In this document: piece after piece, positions 20,248 to 31,792 of the stretch
Numbering within the stretch: the stretch's first letter is position 1
How the letters are laid out: each line of letters opens with the position of its first letter
Assembly: GCA_963830725.1 (NCBI GenBank)
Contig: CAWHNO010000013.1
Location: 248,001-312,000 of the forward strand
DNA length: 64,000 bases
Source of the DNA: DASSUW01 sp963830725
GTDB lineage: Bacteria > Actinomycetota > Thermoleophilia > Solirubrobacterales > Solirubrobacteraceae
Reading direction: 5' to 3'
Position numbers and translations under genes: made by a program
Notes under the pieces: generated by a model
Database searches by the model: none
Seen by the model: only the letters and a program-made list of their open reading frames with translations
What the model was told of the DNA's origin: nothing

Positions 20248-21066
20248 GTGACCGGCACCACCGAGTTCCTGGCGGCGCGCGCCGTGCCCGGCTTGGAGGA
20301 GGCGGCGGCCGGCGCCTTCCGTCGCACGGTGCGGCTCGAGCACGGGCCCGCCGTGATCGAGCTCGGAGCCGACGGCCGCGTCGTCGTCGTCCCGCGCGAT
20401 CGTGCCGAGGGCGGGCCGGTCGGCCGCGTCGTCGTCGCCGACCCGCGCGATCGTGCCGCCGCCGAGCTCGCCGTCCGCCGCCTCGGCGGCGCCGATCCGG
20501 CCGCGGCCGACGCGCACCTCTCGCGCGATCCGCTGCTCGGCCCGCTCATCGCACGCCGGCCAGGGCTGCGGATGCCGGGCACGGTCGACGGCGGCGAGCT
20601 CGCGGTGCGGGCCGTGCTCGGCCAGCAGGTCTCGCTCGCGGCCGCGCGCACGCTGGCGGGCCGCCTGGTCGCCGCGGCCGGCGAGCCGCTCGCCGAGCCC
20701 CACGGCGCGCTCACCCACCTCTGGCCGCGGCCGGAGGCGATCGCCGAGGCGGCGCCGCAGATGCCGATGCCACGGGCGCGCCGGAGGACGCTCGCCGCCC
20801 TGGCCGGCGCGCTCGCCGCGGGCCTGCGGCTCGAGCCGGGGACCGATCCGGCCGAGGCGCGCGCCGCGCTGCTCGAGCTGCCGGGCATCGGGCCGTGGAC
20901 GGCGGACTACGTCGCCATGCGGGCGCTCGGCGAACCGGACGCGTGGCTGCCGACCGACCTCGGGGTCCGCCGCGGCCTCGCCCGGCTCGGCGCGCCGCCC
21001 GCTGCGGCCGAGGCCTGGCGCCCGCACCGCACGCATGCGGTCCGGCATCTGTGGGCTGCGTCATGA
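20248..21066 (+). CDS. alkA: DNA-3-methyladenine glycosylase, AlkA type
   Basis: A 272-residue helix-hairpin-helix base-excision glycosylase that should remove alkylated purines. The N-terminal beta-rich domain (FLAARAVPGLEEAAAGAFRR) matches the AlkA N-terminal fold. The HhH-GPD part has RAVLGQQVSLAAARTLAGRL, the hairpin LLELPGIGPWTADYVAMR and the catalytic Asp in LPTDLGVRRGL. It lacks the Ada-type methyltransferase and AraC domains with which AlkA is often fused in actinobacteria. GTG start at 20248; no clear ribosome site. It sits beside uvrB and mutY, a loose repair neighbourhood. Confidence 0.88.
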   Translation: MTGTTEFLAARAVPGLEEAAAGAFRRTVRLEHGPAVIELGADGRVVVVPRDRAEGGPVGRVVVADPRDRAAAELAVRRLGGADPAAADAHLSRDPLLGPLIARRPGLRMPGTVDGGELAVRAVLGQQVSLAAARTLAGRLVAAAGEPLAEPHGALTHLWPRPEAIAEAAPQMPMPRARRRTLAALAGALAAGLRLEPGTDPAEARAALLELPGIGPWTADYVAMRALGEPDAWLPTDLGVRRGLARLGAPPAAAEAWRPHRTHAVRHLWAAS

Positions 21067-21073
21067 TCGCGCC

Positions 21074-21532
21074 ATGCCGACCGCCGACCGTCCCCACATG
21101 CCGGGCTACGGGATCGCCGGGGCGGACGCCGGCCTGCTCCCGTGGTCGTGGGCCGAGGAGCGGCTGCGCGGCGCGTGGCGCTACTGGGTCGTGACCGTGT
21201 CGGCGGCCGGGGAGCCGCATGCCATGCCGGTGTGGGCGGTATGGCTCGACGGCGCGCTGTGGTTCAGCACCGGCGGCCGCTCGCGCAAGGCGCGCAACCT
21301 CCGCGGCGAGCCTCGCTGCGTCGTGCACACCGACGGCGGCGACCCGGTGGTGGTCAACGGGATGGCCACGCTCGTGAGTGCGGCCGATGCGATGATCGAG
21401 GCGTACCGGGCGAAGTACGCGGAGGCGCCGCCGGACCCGGAGGCGAACCCGATCGTCCGCGTCGAGCCGCGCACCGTGATCGGGCTCGTCGAGGCCGAGT
21501 TCACGACGAGCCCGACCCGCTGGACGTTCTGA
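21074..21532 (+). CDS. Pyridoxamine 5'-phosphate oxidase-like flavin/F420-binding protein
   Basis: A 152-residue split-beta-barrel protein of the PPOX superfamily. The family phrases are YWVVTVSAAGEPHAMPVWAV, GALWFSTGGRSRKARNL (the phosphate-binding strand) and CVVHTDGGDPVVVNGMATLV. Such proteins bind FMN or, often in actinobacteria, coenzyme F420 and reduce small molecules. ATG at 21074, 8 nt after the alkA stop, so probably cotranscribed. The reaction cannot be assigned. The C-terminus (EAEFTTSPTRWTF) is the usual end. Confidence 0.85.
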   Translation: MPTADRPHMPGYGIAGADAGLLPWSWAEERLRGAWRYWVVTVSAAGEPHAMPVWAVWLDGALWFSTGGRSRKARNLRGEPRCVVHTDGGDPVVVNGMATLVSAADAMIEAYRAKYAEAPPDPEANPIVRVEPRTVIGLVEAEFTTSPTRWTF

Positions 21533-21713
21533 ACCCCGGCATTGAGAGGAGCGGGATCGGCCGCGATCTGATCCACCGTCCTAGAGGTCGTGTGGCGACC
21601 ACAAGCCAGGACACTTGCGTCAACGTCCTGCCCCGGTGGGCCATACGACCACTTAGTCAGGACACTTCGAAGGAACCCACCCGCTCGCCTCATCGTCCCC
21701 TACCCAGCCGCAG
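21533..21713. other. Intergenic stretch with short repeats before mutY
   Basis: This 181-nt gap has no gene. It contains AGGACACTT twice (about 21608 and 21659), the 14-mer ACGACCACTTAGTC (21645-21658), which recurs at 27803-27816 beside a palindromic element, and, at its right edge, the end of the type I repeat (21697-21723). It looks like a scar of several small elements. Confidence 0.55.
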
Positions 21714-21723
21714 TTGACGTTCG
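21697..21723 (+). repeat. Partial copy of the type I palindrome end
   Basis: About 26 nt match the terminal arm of the element at 1661-1800 (CCCTAC-CCAGCCGCAG-TTGACGTTCG). Only one end is present. The TTG within it is the only possible start codon in frame for mutY. Confidence 0.65.
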
Positions 21724-22519
21724 CCCCGAAGCTCCTCATCTGGTACACGGACAACCGCCGCCCACTCCCGTGGCGCGCCACCAAGGACCCGTACGCCCTG
21801 CTGGTCAGCGAGGTCATGCTCCAGCAGACCCAGGCCGCCCGCGTGATCCCGTACTACGAGGCGTTCCTCGAGCGCTTCCCGGACGCACCGACGCTGGCCG
21901 CCGCTCCACCGCGCGACGTGCTCACGCCTGGAGCGGTCTCGGCTACAACCGCCGCGCGCTGGCACTGCAGGCCGCGGCGCGTGTCGTGGCGACCACGGGC
22001 TGGCCCGACGACCTGACCGAGCTCCCCGGCGTCGGGCCCTACACCGCCGCCGCGGTGGGCTCGTTCGCCTGGGGTCGCGCGCAGCCGGCGCTCGACACGA
22101 ACGCGCGGCGCGTGATCGAGCGCTTCGACGGCACGCGCTACACGCCGAAGGCGCTCGCCCGCCGCGCCGCCGAGCTGCTCCCGCCCGGCAGCGCCGCCGA
22201 CTTCAACCAGGCGATGATGGAGCTGGGCGCGACGGTCTGCCGTCCGCGCGCCCCGCGCTGCGACCGCTGTCCGGTGCGCAACGGCTGCGCGACCCGCGCG
22301 GCCGGTGGGCCTGCGCCCGCCCCGCGGCGCCGCGGCGGCGAGCGCTTCGAGGACAGCGACCGCTGGGCGCGCGGGCGCATCGTCGCCGCACTGGTCGCGG
22401 GCCGTCCGCTGCCGGCGGGCTTGAGCGCCGAGCGGCGTGACCGGGCGCTCGACGCGCTCGAGCGCGACGGCCTCGTCGTGCGTCACCGCGACGGCTCCGT
22501 CAGCCTTCCGGATCGCTGA
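21714..22519 (+). CDS. mutY: A/G-specific adenine glycosylase (one frameshift)
   Basis: MutY removes adenine mispaired with 8-oxoguanine. About 268 residues when restored. Visible: LLIWYTDNRRPLPWR and EVMLQQTQAARVIPYYEAFL at the N-terminus, WSGLGYNRRALALQ, the hairpin LPGVGPYTAAAVGSFAWG with the catalytic Asp in LDTNARRV, and the C-x6-C-x2-C-x5-C iron-sulphur cluster (CRPRAPRCDRCPVRNGC). The usual NUDIX-like C-terminal domain that recognises 8-oxoguanine is missing, replaced by a short basic tail, as in some short actinobacterial MutY proteins. One base is missing near 21928. The only in-frame start is TTG 21714, inside the repeat end; a stop (21654-21656) lies upstream. No ribosome site. The gene may have had its start rebuilt by the repeat, or have lost its original N-terminus. 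Confidence 0.85.
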
Positions 22520-22556
22520 TGGCGAGCGTGCGTGACCGCGTGACTATCCTCAGCGC

Positions 22557-23202
22557 GTGGACCGAGACGCCATCGAGCGCCGAGACTTTCCCGTCGGCCG
22601 CCGCGGCTATGACCGGGAGGCCGTCGACGGGCATCTCCGGCGCGTGGCCGACGAGTTCGAAGCGCTGCGCGGCCGGGCTCCCGCACCGCCGCCGCCGGGC
22701 CTGGCGGCCGGGGCGTCGGAGCAGGTGCGGCTGATCCTCGAGGCCGCCGAGGCGAGCGCCGCCGAGCTGCGTGCCGACGCGGGGCGCCAGGCCTCCGGCC
22801 ACGTCGCGCGCGTACAGGACGCGGCCGGCAGCATGCTGTCGCGCCTCGACGAGCTCGAGCGCGAGCTGGGCACGCTGCTCGACGCGCTGCGCGCGAGCGG
22901 TGAGCGGCTCAACGAGGGCCTCGCGCGGCTGCAGCGGCAGGCGGGCGACCTCGGCGAGGTCGTGGGCGACGAGGTCGTCGCGTCGAGCGGCGCTCGGCGA
23001 GCACGCGCCCGACGAGGTCGCCGCCGCCGCCGGTAACGGCGCCCCCGCCGGCGACGACGAGGCCGGCGCGCGGCTGATCGCGCTCAACATGGCGCTCAGC
23101 GGGACGCCGCGCGAGGAGACCGCCCGCTACCTCGCCGACCACTTCAGCCTCGCCGACGCCGACGCGCTGCTCGACGACGTCTACGAGCGGGCCGACCGGT
23201 GA
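22557..23202 (+). CDS. DivIVA-domain coiled-coil protein (one frameshift)
   Basis: A protein of about 214 residues. The N-terminus (DFPVGRRGYDREAVDGHLRRVADEF) has the FxxxxxGYDxxxVDxFL pattern of DivIVA/GpsB proteins, which sit at curved membrane and organise cell-wall growth. A coiled coil of Ala/Glu-rich heptads follows (about 60-140). After one indel near 22985 the C-terminus reads EAGARLIALNMALSGTPREETARYL, an amphipathic helix region. GTG at 22557 with TATCCT 6 nt upstream, so a leaderless promoter is likely. The stop overlaps the M32 peptidase start (GTGA). Confidence 0.78.
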
Positions 23203-24726
23203 GCGCGGGCCCCGCCGAGCTGACCGAGCTGCGCGCGCGGATGGCGGAGCTGAGCGACCTCGGCTCGGTCGCCCGGCTGCTGTTCTGGGACCAGCAGACG
23301 ATGATGCCGCCGGCCGGCGCCGAGGCGCGCGCCGAGCGTGCCGCCACGCTCTCGCTCGCCATCCACGCACGCGAGAGCGACCCGAAGCTCGGTGCGCTGC
23401 TCGACGCGCTCGAACCGTGGGCGGCCGGCGAGGACCCCGATTCCGACGACGTGCGGCTGATCTACTGGACGCGGCGCGACTACGAGAAGTCGGTCCGCGT
23501 GCCGGCCGAGCTGGCCGCGGAGCTCTCGAAGGCGCGGGCGCTCGGCCAGGCGGCCTGGCAGCGGGCCCGCGCGGCCAACGACTACGGCCGCTTCCGCGAC
23601 TCGCTCGAGCGCAACGTCGAGCTGCGCCGCCGGTACGTCGCCTGCTTCGAGGGCTACGAGCACCCCTACGACGCCATGCTCGACGACTTCGAGCCCGGCC
23701 TCACGACCGCCGAAATGCGGCCCCTGTTCGCCGAGCTTCGCGACGCGCTCGTGCCGCTGGTGACCGCCGCCGGCGACCCCGACCAGCCGCGCAACGACGG
23801 CGCGCTGCACGGGACCTTCGGCGTCGACGCGCAGCGGATCGCCGTCCTCGCCGTGCTCGAGGGGATCGGCTTCGACCCGGACTCGTGGCGGCTGGATCCC
23901 ACGCTGCACCCGTTCGCCGCCGGGCTCGCGCCGGACGACGTCCGCCTGACCACCAAGTACGACGAGAGCGACTTCGCGGTCGCCCTCTACAGCGCCCTGC
24001 ACGAGTTCGGCCACGGCCTCTACGAGGCGAGCGTCGACCGCCGCCTGTTCCGCACCACGCTCGACGACCCCGTCTCGCTCGGCATCCACGAGTCGCAGAG
24101 CCGCATGTGGGAGAACATCGTCGGCCGCTCGCGCCCGTTCTGCGCCTGGCTGCACCCGCGGCTCGCGGAGTGGCTCCCGGGCGCCGTCGACGGGCTCGAC
24201 GCCGCCGGCCTGTACCGGGCCGTGAACACCGTCCAGCCGTCGCTCATCCGCACCGAGGCGGACGAGACGACCTACAACCTGCACATCATCCTGCGCTTCG
24301 AGCTCGAGCTGGCACTGACCGACGGCACGGTGTCGGTCGACGAGCTGCCGGAGGCCTGGGACGAGGGGATGGAGCGCCTGCTCGGCGTCCGGGTCCCGAC
24401 CGTCTCCGAGGGCGTGCTCCAGGACGTCCACTGGAGCACCGGCCTGTTCGGCTACTTCCCGACCTACACGCTCGGCAACCTGATCGGCGCCCAGATCTGG
24501 GAGCGCCTGCTCGACGACCTGCCGGACATCGACGACCTGCTCGAGCACGGCGACTTCGCGCCCCTGAGGGACTGGCTGCGCGAGCACGTCCACCGCCACG
24601 GGCGCAAGTTCCCGCCGCGCGAGCTGCTGCGAGCGCGTGACCCGCCAGGACCTCAGCGTGGAGCCCTTCCTGCGCTATTTGCGCGAGAAGCTCGCCGACT
24701 CCGGCGTCCTGGCCCGGACCGGCTGA
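23199..24726 (+). CDS. Carboxypeptidase Taq, M32 family (one frameshift)
   Basis: A zinc metallocarboxypeptidase of about 508 residues that removes C-terminal residues from peptides in the cytoplasm. The zinc motif HEFGHGLYEA and the following HESQSRMWEN, both family signatures, are present, as is FWDQQTMMPPAGAEARAE near the N-terminus and YFPTYTLGNLIGAQ near the C-terminus. One indel near 24633 precedes the restored tail RVTRQDLSVEPFLRYLREKL. GTG start overlaps the DivIVA-like gene stop. Length is normal. The SOS box of uvrA begins 3 nt after its stop. Confidence 0.92.
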
Positions 24727-24729
24727 CCC

Positions 24730-24754
24730 GAACGTCCGTTCCCGTCCCTATCAT
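24730..24754 (+). promoter_or_regulatory. SOS box and -10 region of uvrA
   Basis: GAACGTCCGTTC (24730-24741) is a perfect GAAC-N4-GTTC dyad, the LexA site of actinobacteria and Bacillus. TATCAT (24749-24754) is a -10-like hexamer 12 nt before the uvrA ATG. The box sits where LexA would cover the -35 region, so uvrA is probably DNA-damage inducible. Confidence 0.82.
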
Positions 24755-24766
24755 CGGAGCGGTCTT

Positions 24767-27649
<2,883 letters not shown>

Positions 27650-27654
27650 TGGCC

Positions 27655-27803
27655 GCGGCCGGAAGTTCCACGCATTCCGGCGGGCCCGGACCGCGTCTGC
27701 CGGCACCCGGCATCCGGTCACGTGCCACCAGCATGCTCGCGGATGCCGTGCACCGGCAGACACGGCCCGGACTCCGCCGGGTTATGCGCGGAACTTCCGA
27801 CCA
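27655..27803. repeat. 150-bp nested palindrome, type II copy A
   Basis: The unit folds back on itself over its whole length: outer arms GGCCGGAAGTTCC / GGAACTTCCGACC, middle arms around GTCTGCCGG / CCGGCAGAC, and an inner AGCATGCT palindrome. It lies between the 3' ends of uvrA and the LysM gene. Copy B (36713-36864) is nearly identical in inverted orientation. No coding potential is convincing. Confidence 0.85.
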
Positions 27804-27957
27804 CGACCACTTAGTCGGTCGGAGTACGGCTGGCCGCATCGAATCGCCCGCATGCGGATGCCACGATGCGCCCGTCAGGTCCAGCCGCGCCAGCCGCGCC
27901 TCGTCCGGCCCGCTCCGCGGAAGCTGCCCCCGCAGTACCGCCGCAGCTAGACGACCG
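27804..27957. other. Remaining uvrA-LysM intergenic sequence
   Basis: With the palindrome and hairpin on either side this makes a gap of about 350 nt without a gene. The left edge carries the 14-mer ACGACCACTTAGTC (27803-27816) shared with the gap before mutY. Nothing else recognisable was seen. Confidence 0.6.
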
Positions 27958-27992
27958 CCGCGGCGAGCTCGAGCGGATCGAGCTCGCCGCGG
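27958..27992 (-). terminator. Perfect 15-bp hairpin after the LysM gene
   Basis: CCGCGGCGAGCTCGA (27958-27972) pairs perfectly with 27978-27992 around a 5-nt loop. It begins 8 nt beyond the stop of the minus-strand LysM gene. There is no U tract, but stem strength and position fit a terminator. Confidence 0.65.
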
Positions 27993-27999
27993 GCCGCTG

Positions 28000-29109
28000 T
28001 CAGCCGCCGAAGCGTCCGCGCAGTGCCTGCACGTTGTCGACGTACTGCTGCGTGTCGTCGTACATGCCGCGCTCCCGGACGGAGGCGAGGCCCTGGTAGT
28101 AGCCGGCGATCGCGGCGTTCTCGTCGCCGCCCGCGTCGGTCAGCAGGCGCTTGAGGTACATCACGCCGGCATGGACGTTGTCGGTCGCGGAGCTCGGATC
28201 GAGCTGCCGGCCGCCGGCGAGGTTCTGCTGCACGTAATCCCACGTGCCGGGCATCACCTGCATGACCCCGCGGGCGTTGGCGGACGAGACCATCGAGTTG
28301 TTGAACCCGCTCTCCTGCCACGCGATCGCGGCGGCGAGCGACGGGGAGACGCCGTGGGCGGCGGCCACGTTCTGGATGTCGGTGGCCGACACCTGCTGTG
28401 CCGTCGGGGCCGGAGCGGCGTCGGGGACCACGGTGGTCGCCGGGGCGGGCTCGCTCGCCTGCGCCGGAGCCGGCGCGCCGCTCGGCAGCTTCAGCACGGT
28501 GCCGGTCACCAGCAGCCCGTTCGGGTCGAGCCCGTTCATGGCGGCCATCGCCTCGGCCGTCACCCCCGTCTGCGCGGCGAGGCCCGACAACGTGTCACCG
28601 GCGCGCACCGTGTACGCGCCCTGGGGAGCCGGAGCACCGGCGGCAGGTGCGGCTGCGGGTGCGCCACCGGGCAGCTGGAGCGCCGCTCCGGTGGGCAGCA
28701 GCCCGTTCGGGTCGAGGCCGTTCATGGCCGCCAGCGTCTCGGTCGAGACGCCGCTCTGCGCGGCGATCGCGGACAGCGTGTCGCCGGCGCGCACCGTGTA
28801 GCCGCCCTGCGCGGCCGGCGCTGCGGCGGGCGCGGCCGCCTGCGCGGGGTCGGCCGCCACGAGCCCGGCCTGCTGGAGCGAGGCGTAGCCCTCGACGGTC
28901 GTCGGGACCATGATCGTGGAGCCCAGGACCACCTGGTGGTCCTCCGACACGCCGTTGAAGGCGGCGACGGTCCTCGTGGTCAGGTTGTTCGCGGCCGCGA
29001 TCGACCACAGCGTCTCGCCTGGCTGAACGGTGTGCGGTACCGCAGCCGACGCGGGCGCGGCAGGAATCAGCAGGGCGATGGCGAACAGCAGCAGACGGAT
29101 CGGGCGCAA
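28000..29109 (-). CDS. Secreted LysM lytic transglycosylase
   Basis: A secreted cell-wall enzyme of 369 residues. Signal peptide RPIRLLLFAIALLIPAAPASA, then three LysM peptidoglycan-binding modules (HTVQPGETLWSIAAANNLTT; YTVRAGDTLSAIAAQSGVST; YTVRAGDTLSGLAAQTGVTA) joined by Ala/Pro linkers, then an SLT domain with the catalytic Glu in IAWQESGFN and ARGVMQVMPGTW. The TTG at 29109 is preferred to the ATG at 29139 because GGAGGT lies 7 nt upstream and the signal peptide then starts cleanly. Modules 2 and 3 are nearly identical, a recent duplication. It is divergent from the acetyltransferase and followed by a perfect hairpin. A role in growth or resuscitation is possible by analogy only. Confidence 0.92.
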   Translation of the reverse strand: MRPIRLLLFAIALLIPAAPASAAVPHTVQPGETLWSIAAANNLTTRTVAAFNGVSEDHQVVLGSTIMVPTTVEGYASLQQAGLVAADPAQAAAPAAAPAAQGGYTVRAGDTLSAIAAQSGVSTETLAAMNGLDPNGLLPTGAALQLPGGAPAAAPAAGAPAPQGAYTVRAGDTLSGLAAQTGVTAEAMAAMNGLDPNGLLVTGTVLKLPSGAPAPAQASEPAPATTVVPDAAPAPTAQQVSATDIQNVAAAHGVSPSLAAAIAWQESGFNNSMVSSANARGVMQVMPGTWDYVQQNLAGGRQLDPSSATDNVHAGVMYLKRLLTDAGGDENAAIAGYYQGLASVRERGMYDDTQQYVDNVQALRGRFGG

Positions 29110-29211
29110 GTTCGTGACCTCCGAGGTCCGGTTTCGCATCCATCCTGGCCCCGTGCGGGGGCCCCGGGAACCTGTGCGCGCAGCGTTACGTCGCCCTGCA
29201 AGGCGGCCGTC

Positions 29212-29817
29212 ATGGCATGCTCAGGCGCCTTGGACCCGGCCGATCTCAAGCTGTGGGCGCAGAAATGGCGCTGGTACGAGCGCAACTCGCTGCCCTGGAA
29301 CCGGGCACGGATCCACTACGAGTTCGCCCGCCGGCGCGCCTTCTGCCGCTGGCCCGTGCAGGGCAACGTGCTGGAGATGCTGCGCGAGGGCCGGCTGGAG
29401 CTGGGCGAGCACGTGGTGCTCGAGCCGAACGTGTGGCTGACGGCGCAGGCGCCGGCGCGGATCCGCATCGGCGGCGGCACGTTCCTGAACCTGTGCGTGC
29501 AGGTGGCGGCCGCCGACCTGGTCGAGATCGGCGAGCACTGCATGCTCGCCAACGGCTGCTTCGTCACCGACGCCAACCACCGCTTCGACGACCCTGACCG
29601 CCCCGTGCCGTGGCAGGGGTTCACCTCGAAGGGCCCGACGCGGCTGGGCGACAACGTCTGGCTCGGCGCCAACGTCGTGGTCACCAGCGGCGTGACGATC
29701 GGCGACCGCTGCGTGGTCGGCGCCAACTCGGTCGTGACGACCGACCTGCCGTCCCACTCGATCGCCGCCGGCGTGCCCGCCCGGGTGATCCGGACGGTGG
29801 AGTACGGCTCTGCCTAA
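29212..29817 (+). CDS. Hexapeptide-repeat acyltransferase
   Basis: A 201-residue left-handed beta-helix acetyltransferase of the maltose/galactoside O-acetyltransferase type. Repeats run from about residue 60 (VVLEPNVWLTAQAPARIRIG) through EIGEHCMLANGCFVTDANHRF, where the catalytic His sits in DANHRF, to LGANVVVTSGVTIGDRCVVG and IAAGVPARVIR. ATG 29212 was chosen; TTG 29230 is an alternative. It is divergent from the LysM gene. Its stop overlaps that of the small membrane protein. It probably acetylates a sugar or cell-surface glycan, but the acceptor is unknown. Confidence 0.88.
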   Translation: MACSGALDPADLKLWAQKWRWYERNSLPWNRARIHYEFARRRAFCRWPVQGNVLEMLREGRLELGEHVVLEPNVWLTAQAPARIRIGGGTFLNLCVQVAAADLVEIGEHCMLANGCFVTDANHRFDDPDRPVPWQGFTSKGPTRLGDNVWLGANVVVTSGVTIGDRCVVGANSVVTTDLPSHSIAAGVPARVIRTVEYGSA

Positions 29818-30053
29818 CCCTTGGCGAGCATGACGTGCACGCCGTACGCCACGGCGCCCGCGAACACCGCGAACGTCAGCAGCGCGAGCCCCGCGTAGGC
29901 GACCGCCGCCGAGTTGCGGCCTGTACGCGCCGACTCCGTCGAGCGCGCGAGGCCGAGCACCACGAACGAGAACGCGACGGTGACGAACACCCCTGCCACC
30001 AGCGACACCCAGATGACCTCGAAGATGTCCCCGGCCTTGACCGCAGCGAGCAC
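29814..30053 (-). CDS. Small two-pass membrane protein of the Pit operon
   Basis: A 79-residue protein with two hydrophobic segments (about 15-35, VIWVSLVAGVFVTVAFSFVV; and 52-74, YAGLALLTFAVFAGAVAYGV) and a polar loop. The GTG at 30053 lies 3 nt after the pit stop, so it is the third gene of the DUF47-pit operon. No family recognised; a small accessory subunit of the phosphate transporter is a context-based guess. Confidence 0.75.
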   Translation of the reverse strand: MLAAVKAGDIFEVIWVSLVAGVFVTVAFSFVVLGLARSTESARTGRNSAAVAYAGLALLTFAVFAGAVAYGVHVMLAKG

Positions 30054-30056
30054 GGC

Positions 30057-31157
30057 TCAGCCCTCCGCCGTCAGGGTGCGGCCCGCGGCGACGCGCCGCG
30101 CCAACGCCCACAGCAGGGCCAGCACGAGCACCACGGACACCACGACCGGCCCGACCGCGCCGCTCCCGAACAGCTGCGTCACCCCGTAGGTGATGCCGCC
30201 CACCATCGCGGCAGCGGGAAGCGTCAGCACCCAGGCGCCGACGATGTTGCCGGCCACGCCCCAGCGCACCGCGGAGAGCCGCTTGGCGGCGCCGGCGCCC
30301 ATGATCGCGCCTGCGCTCACGTGCGTCGTCGAGAGCGGGAAGCCGACGTGCGTGGCGGACAGGATGACCGCCGCGCCGACGCCCTGGGCGGCGAAGCCCT
30401 GCGCCGGGTCCATCTTGATGATGCGGGTGCCCATCGTCTTGATGATCCGCCAGCCGCCGACGTAGGTCCCGAGCGCGATCGCCGTCGCCGCGCTGACGAC
30501 CACCCAGGTCGGCGGGTCGGCGCCCGCCTCGAGATGGCCGCTGGCCACCAGCGCCAGCGCGATGATGCCCATCGTCTTCTGCGCGTCGTTGGTCCCGTGC
30601 GAGAGCGAGAACAGGCTGCCGGAGATGATCTGGCCGAACCGGAAGCCGCGCGACACGACGCCGGGATGCTGGCGGCCGACGATCCGGTAGCAGAGCAGGA
30701 TGCCGACGCCGGCGGTGACGAGCGCGAGGACCGGGGCGACCAGCGCGGGGATCATCACCTTCTCGAGCAGCCCGTCGCCGTAGACCGCCTTCGCACCCTC
30801 GGCCGCGAACGCGGCGCCGACCACGCCGCCGATCAGCGCGTGCGAGCTCGACGACGGCAGACCGAAGTACCAGGTCGCCAGGTTCCAGGCGATCGCCCCG
30901 ACCAGTCCGGCGAAGACGATCGGCAGCGTGACGAGGTTGGCGTCGACGATCCCGGACGCGATCGTGGCCGCCACCGCGAGCGACAGGAACGCGCCCACGA
31001 AGTTCAGCAGCGCCGCCAGCGAGACCGCCATGCGCGGCGACATCGCGCGCGTCGAGATCGAGGTCGCGACCGCGTTGGCGGTGTCGTGGAAGCCGTTGGT
31101 GAAATCGAACGCGAGGGCGGTCGCGACGACGATCCAGAGGACGAGCTCGGACTCCAT
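30057..31157 (-). CDS. pit: Inorganic phosphate transporter, Pit family
   Basis: A 366-residue polytopic symporter for phosphate or metal-phosphate. Both signature repeats are present: FTNGFHDTANAVATSIST near the N-terminus and SLSHGTNDAQKTMGIIAL in the middle, with LSTTHVSAGAIMGAG of the second half. About ten membrane segments. The ATG directly follows the DUF47 stop (adjacent codons), showing the standard DUF47-Pit coupling in which the first gene encodes an accessory or regulatory protein. Length is at the short end of the family. Confidence 0.95.
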   Translation of the reverse strand: MESELVLWIVVATALAFDFTNGFHDTANAVATSISTRAMSPRMAVSLAALLNFVGAFLSLAVAATIASGIVDANLVTLPIVFAGLVGAIAWNLATWYFGLPSSSSHALIGGVVGAAFAAEGAKAVYGDGLLEKVMIPALVAPVLALVTAGVGILLCYRIVGRQHPGVVSRGFRFGQIISGSLFSLSHGTNDAQKTMGIIALALVASGHLEAGADPPTWVVVSAATAIALGTYVGGWRIIKTMGTRIIKMDPAQGFAAQGVGAAVILSATHVGFPLSTTHVSAGAIMGAGAAKRLSAVRWGVAGNIVGAWVLTLPAAAMVGGITYGVTQLFGSGAVGPVVVSVVLVLALLWALARRVAAGRTLTAEG

Positions 31158-31784
31158 CTACTGGTTCTTGATCACGATGCCCTCGAGGATGTGCGCGACC
31201 TTCTCGGTCGAGTCGATCGCATCCTCGAGCCGCTCGAAGATGTCCTTCCAGCGGATCACCAGCATCGGGTCGATCCCGGTCTCGAACAGCGACGCGAGCG
31301 CCTCGCGCGCGACCCGGTCGCCGTCGTTCTCGAGCCGGTTGATCTCGACCGTGTAGTGGTGGATGTCCTTGAACGTGCGCAGGCGCGGCATCGCGCCCGC
31401 GATCGCCCTGGCGGCCTGGTGCAGGATCCGGCCCATCTCGGTCGCCTTGTCCATCGGCGCCTCGATGCGGTAGAGGCCCAGGAAGTCCGAGACCTCCTCC
31501 GTGAAGTCGACGATGTCGTCCAGCGCCGAGGCCAGCCCGTAGATGTCCTCGCGGTCGATCGGCGTGACGAACGTCGAGTTCAGCCGCTGGATGATGTCGT
31601 GCGTGATGCGGTCGCCCTCCTGCTCGCAGACGACGACCTCGCGGGCGAGCTCGGCGTGGTCGGGCCAGTGCTCGAGCATCCGCTCGAGCAGCTCCGCGGC
31701 GCGGACGATGTTCGCTCCGGCCTCCTCGAACAGGTCGAAGAACTCGCGCTCCTTGGGAGCGAACAGGTGTGACAGCCGAGCCAT
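31158..31784 (-). CDS. DUF47 PhoU-like Pit accessory protein
   Basis: A 208-residue all-helical PhoU-like protein (start LSHLFAPKEREFFDLFEEA, core CEQEGDRITHDIIQRLNSTFVTP, IDREDIYGLASALDDIVDFTEE, C-terminus AHILEGIVIKNQ). The acidic metal-binding helices E/DxxxD are present. Proteins of this family are encoded next to Pit transporters and appear to control them. It is first in the operon, with a strong promoter right upstream (31793-31821) whose predicted transcript begins at or next to the ATG, so it is probably leaderless. Confidence 0.93.
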   Translation of the reverse strand: MARLSHLFAPKEREFFDLFEEAGANIVRAAELLERMLEHWPDHAELAREVVVCEQEGDRITHDIIQRLNSTFVTPIDREDIYGLASALDDIVDFTEEVSDFLGLYRIEAPMDKATEMGRILHQAARAIAGAMPRLRTFKDIHHYTVEINRLENDGDRVAREALASLFETGIDPMLVIRWKDIFERLEDAIDSTEKVAHILEGIVIKNQ

Positions 31785-31792
31785 GGCGGCGC

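Noticed and set aside
27655..27803. Small protein encoded by the 150-bp repeat (frame beginning MLADA.HRQTRPG)
   Set aside because: The frame exists in both copies only because the DNA is palindromic; no ribosome site and no conservation of protein over DNA.
29110..29211. Possible c-di-AMP riboswitch before the LysM gene
   Set aside because: Such switches often precede LysM transglycosylases, but the leader is short and the conserved cores could not be matched.
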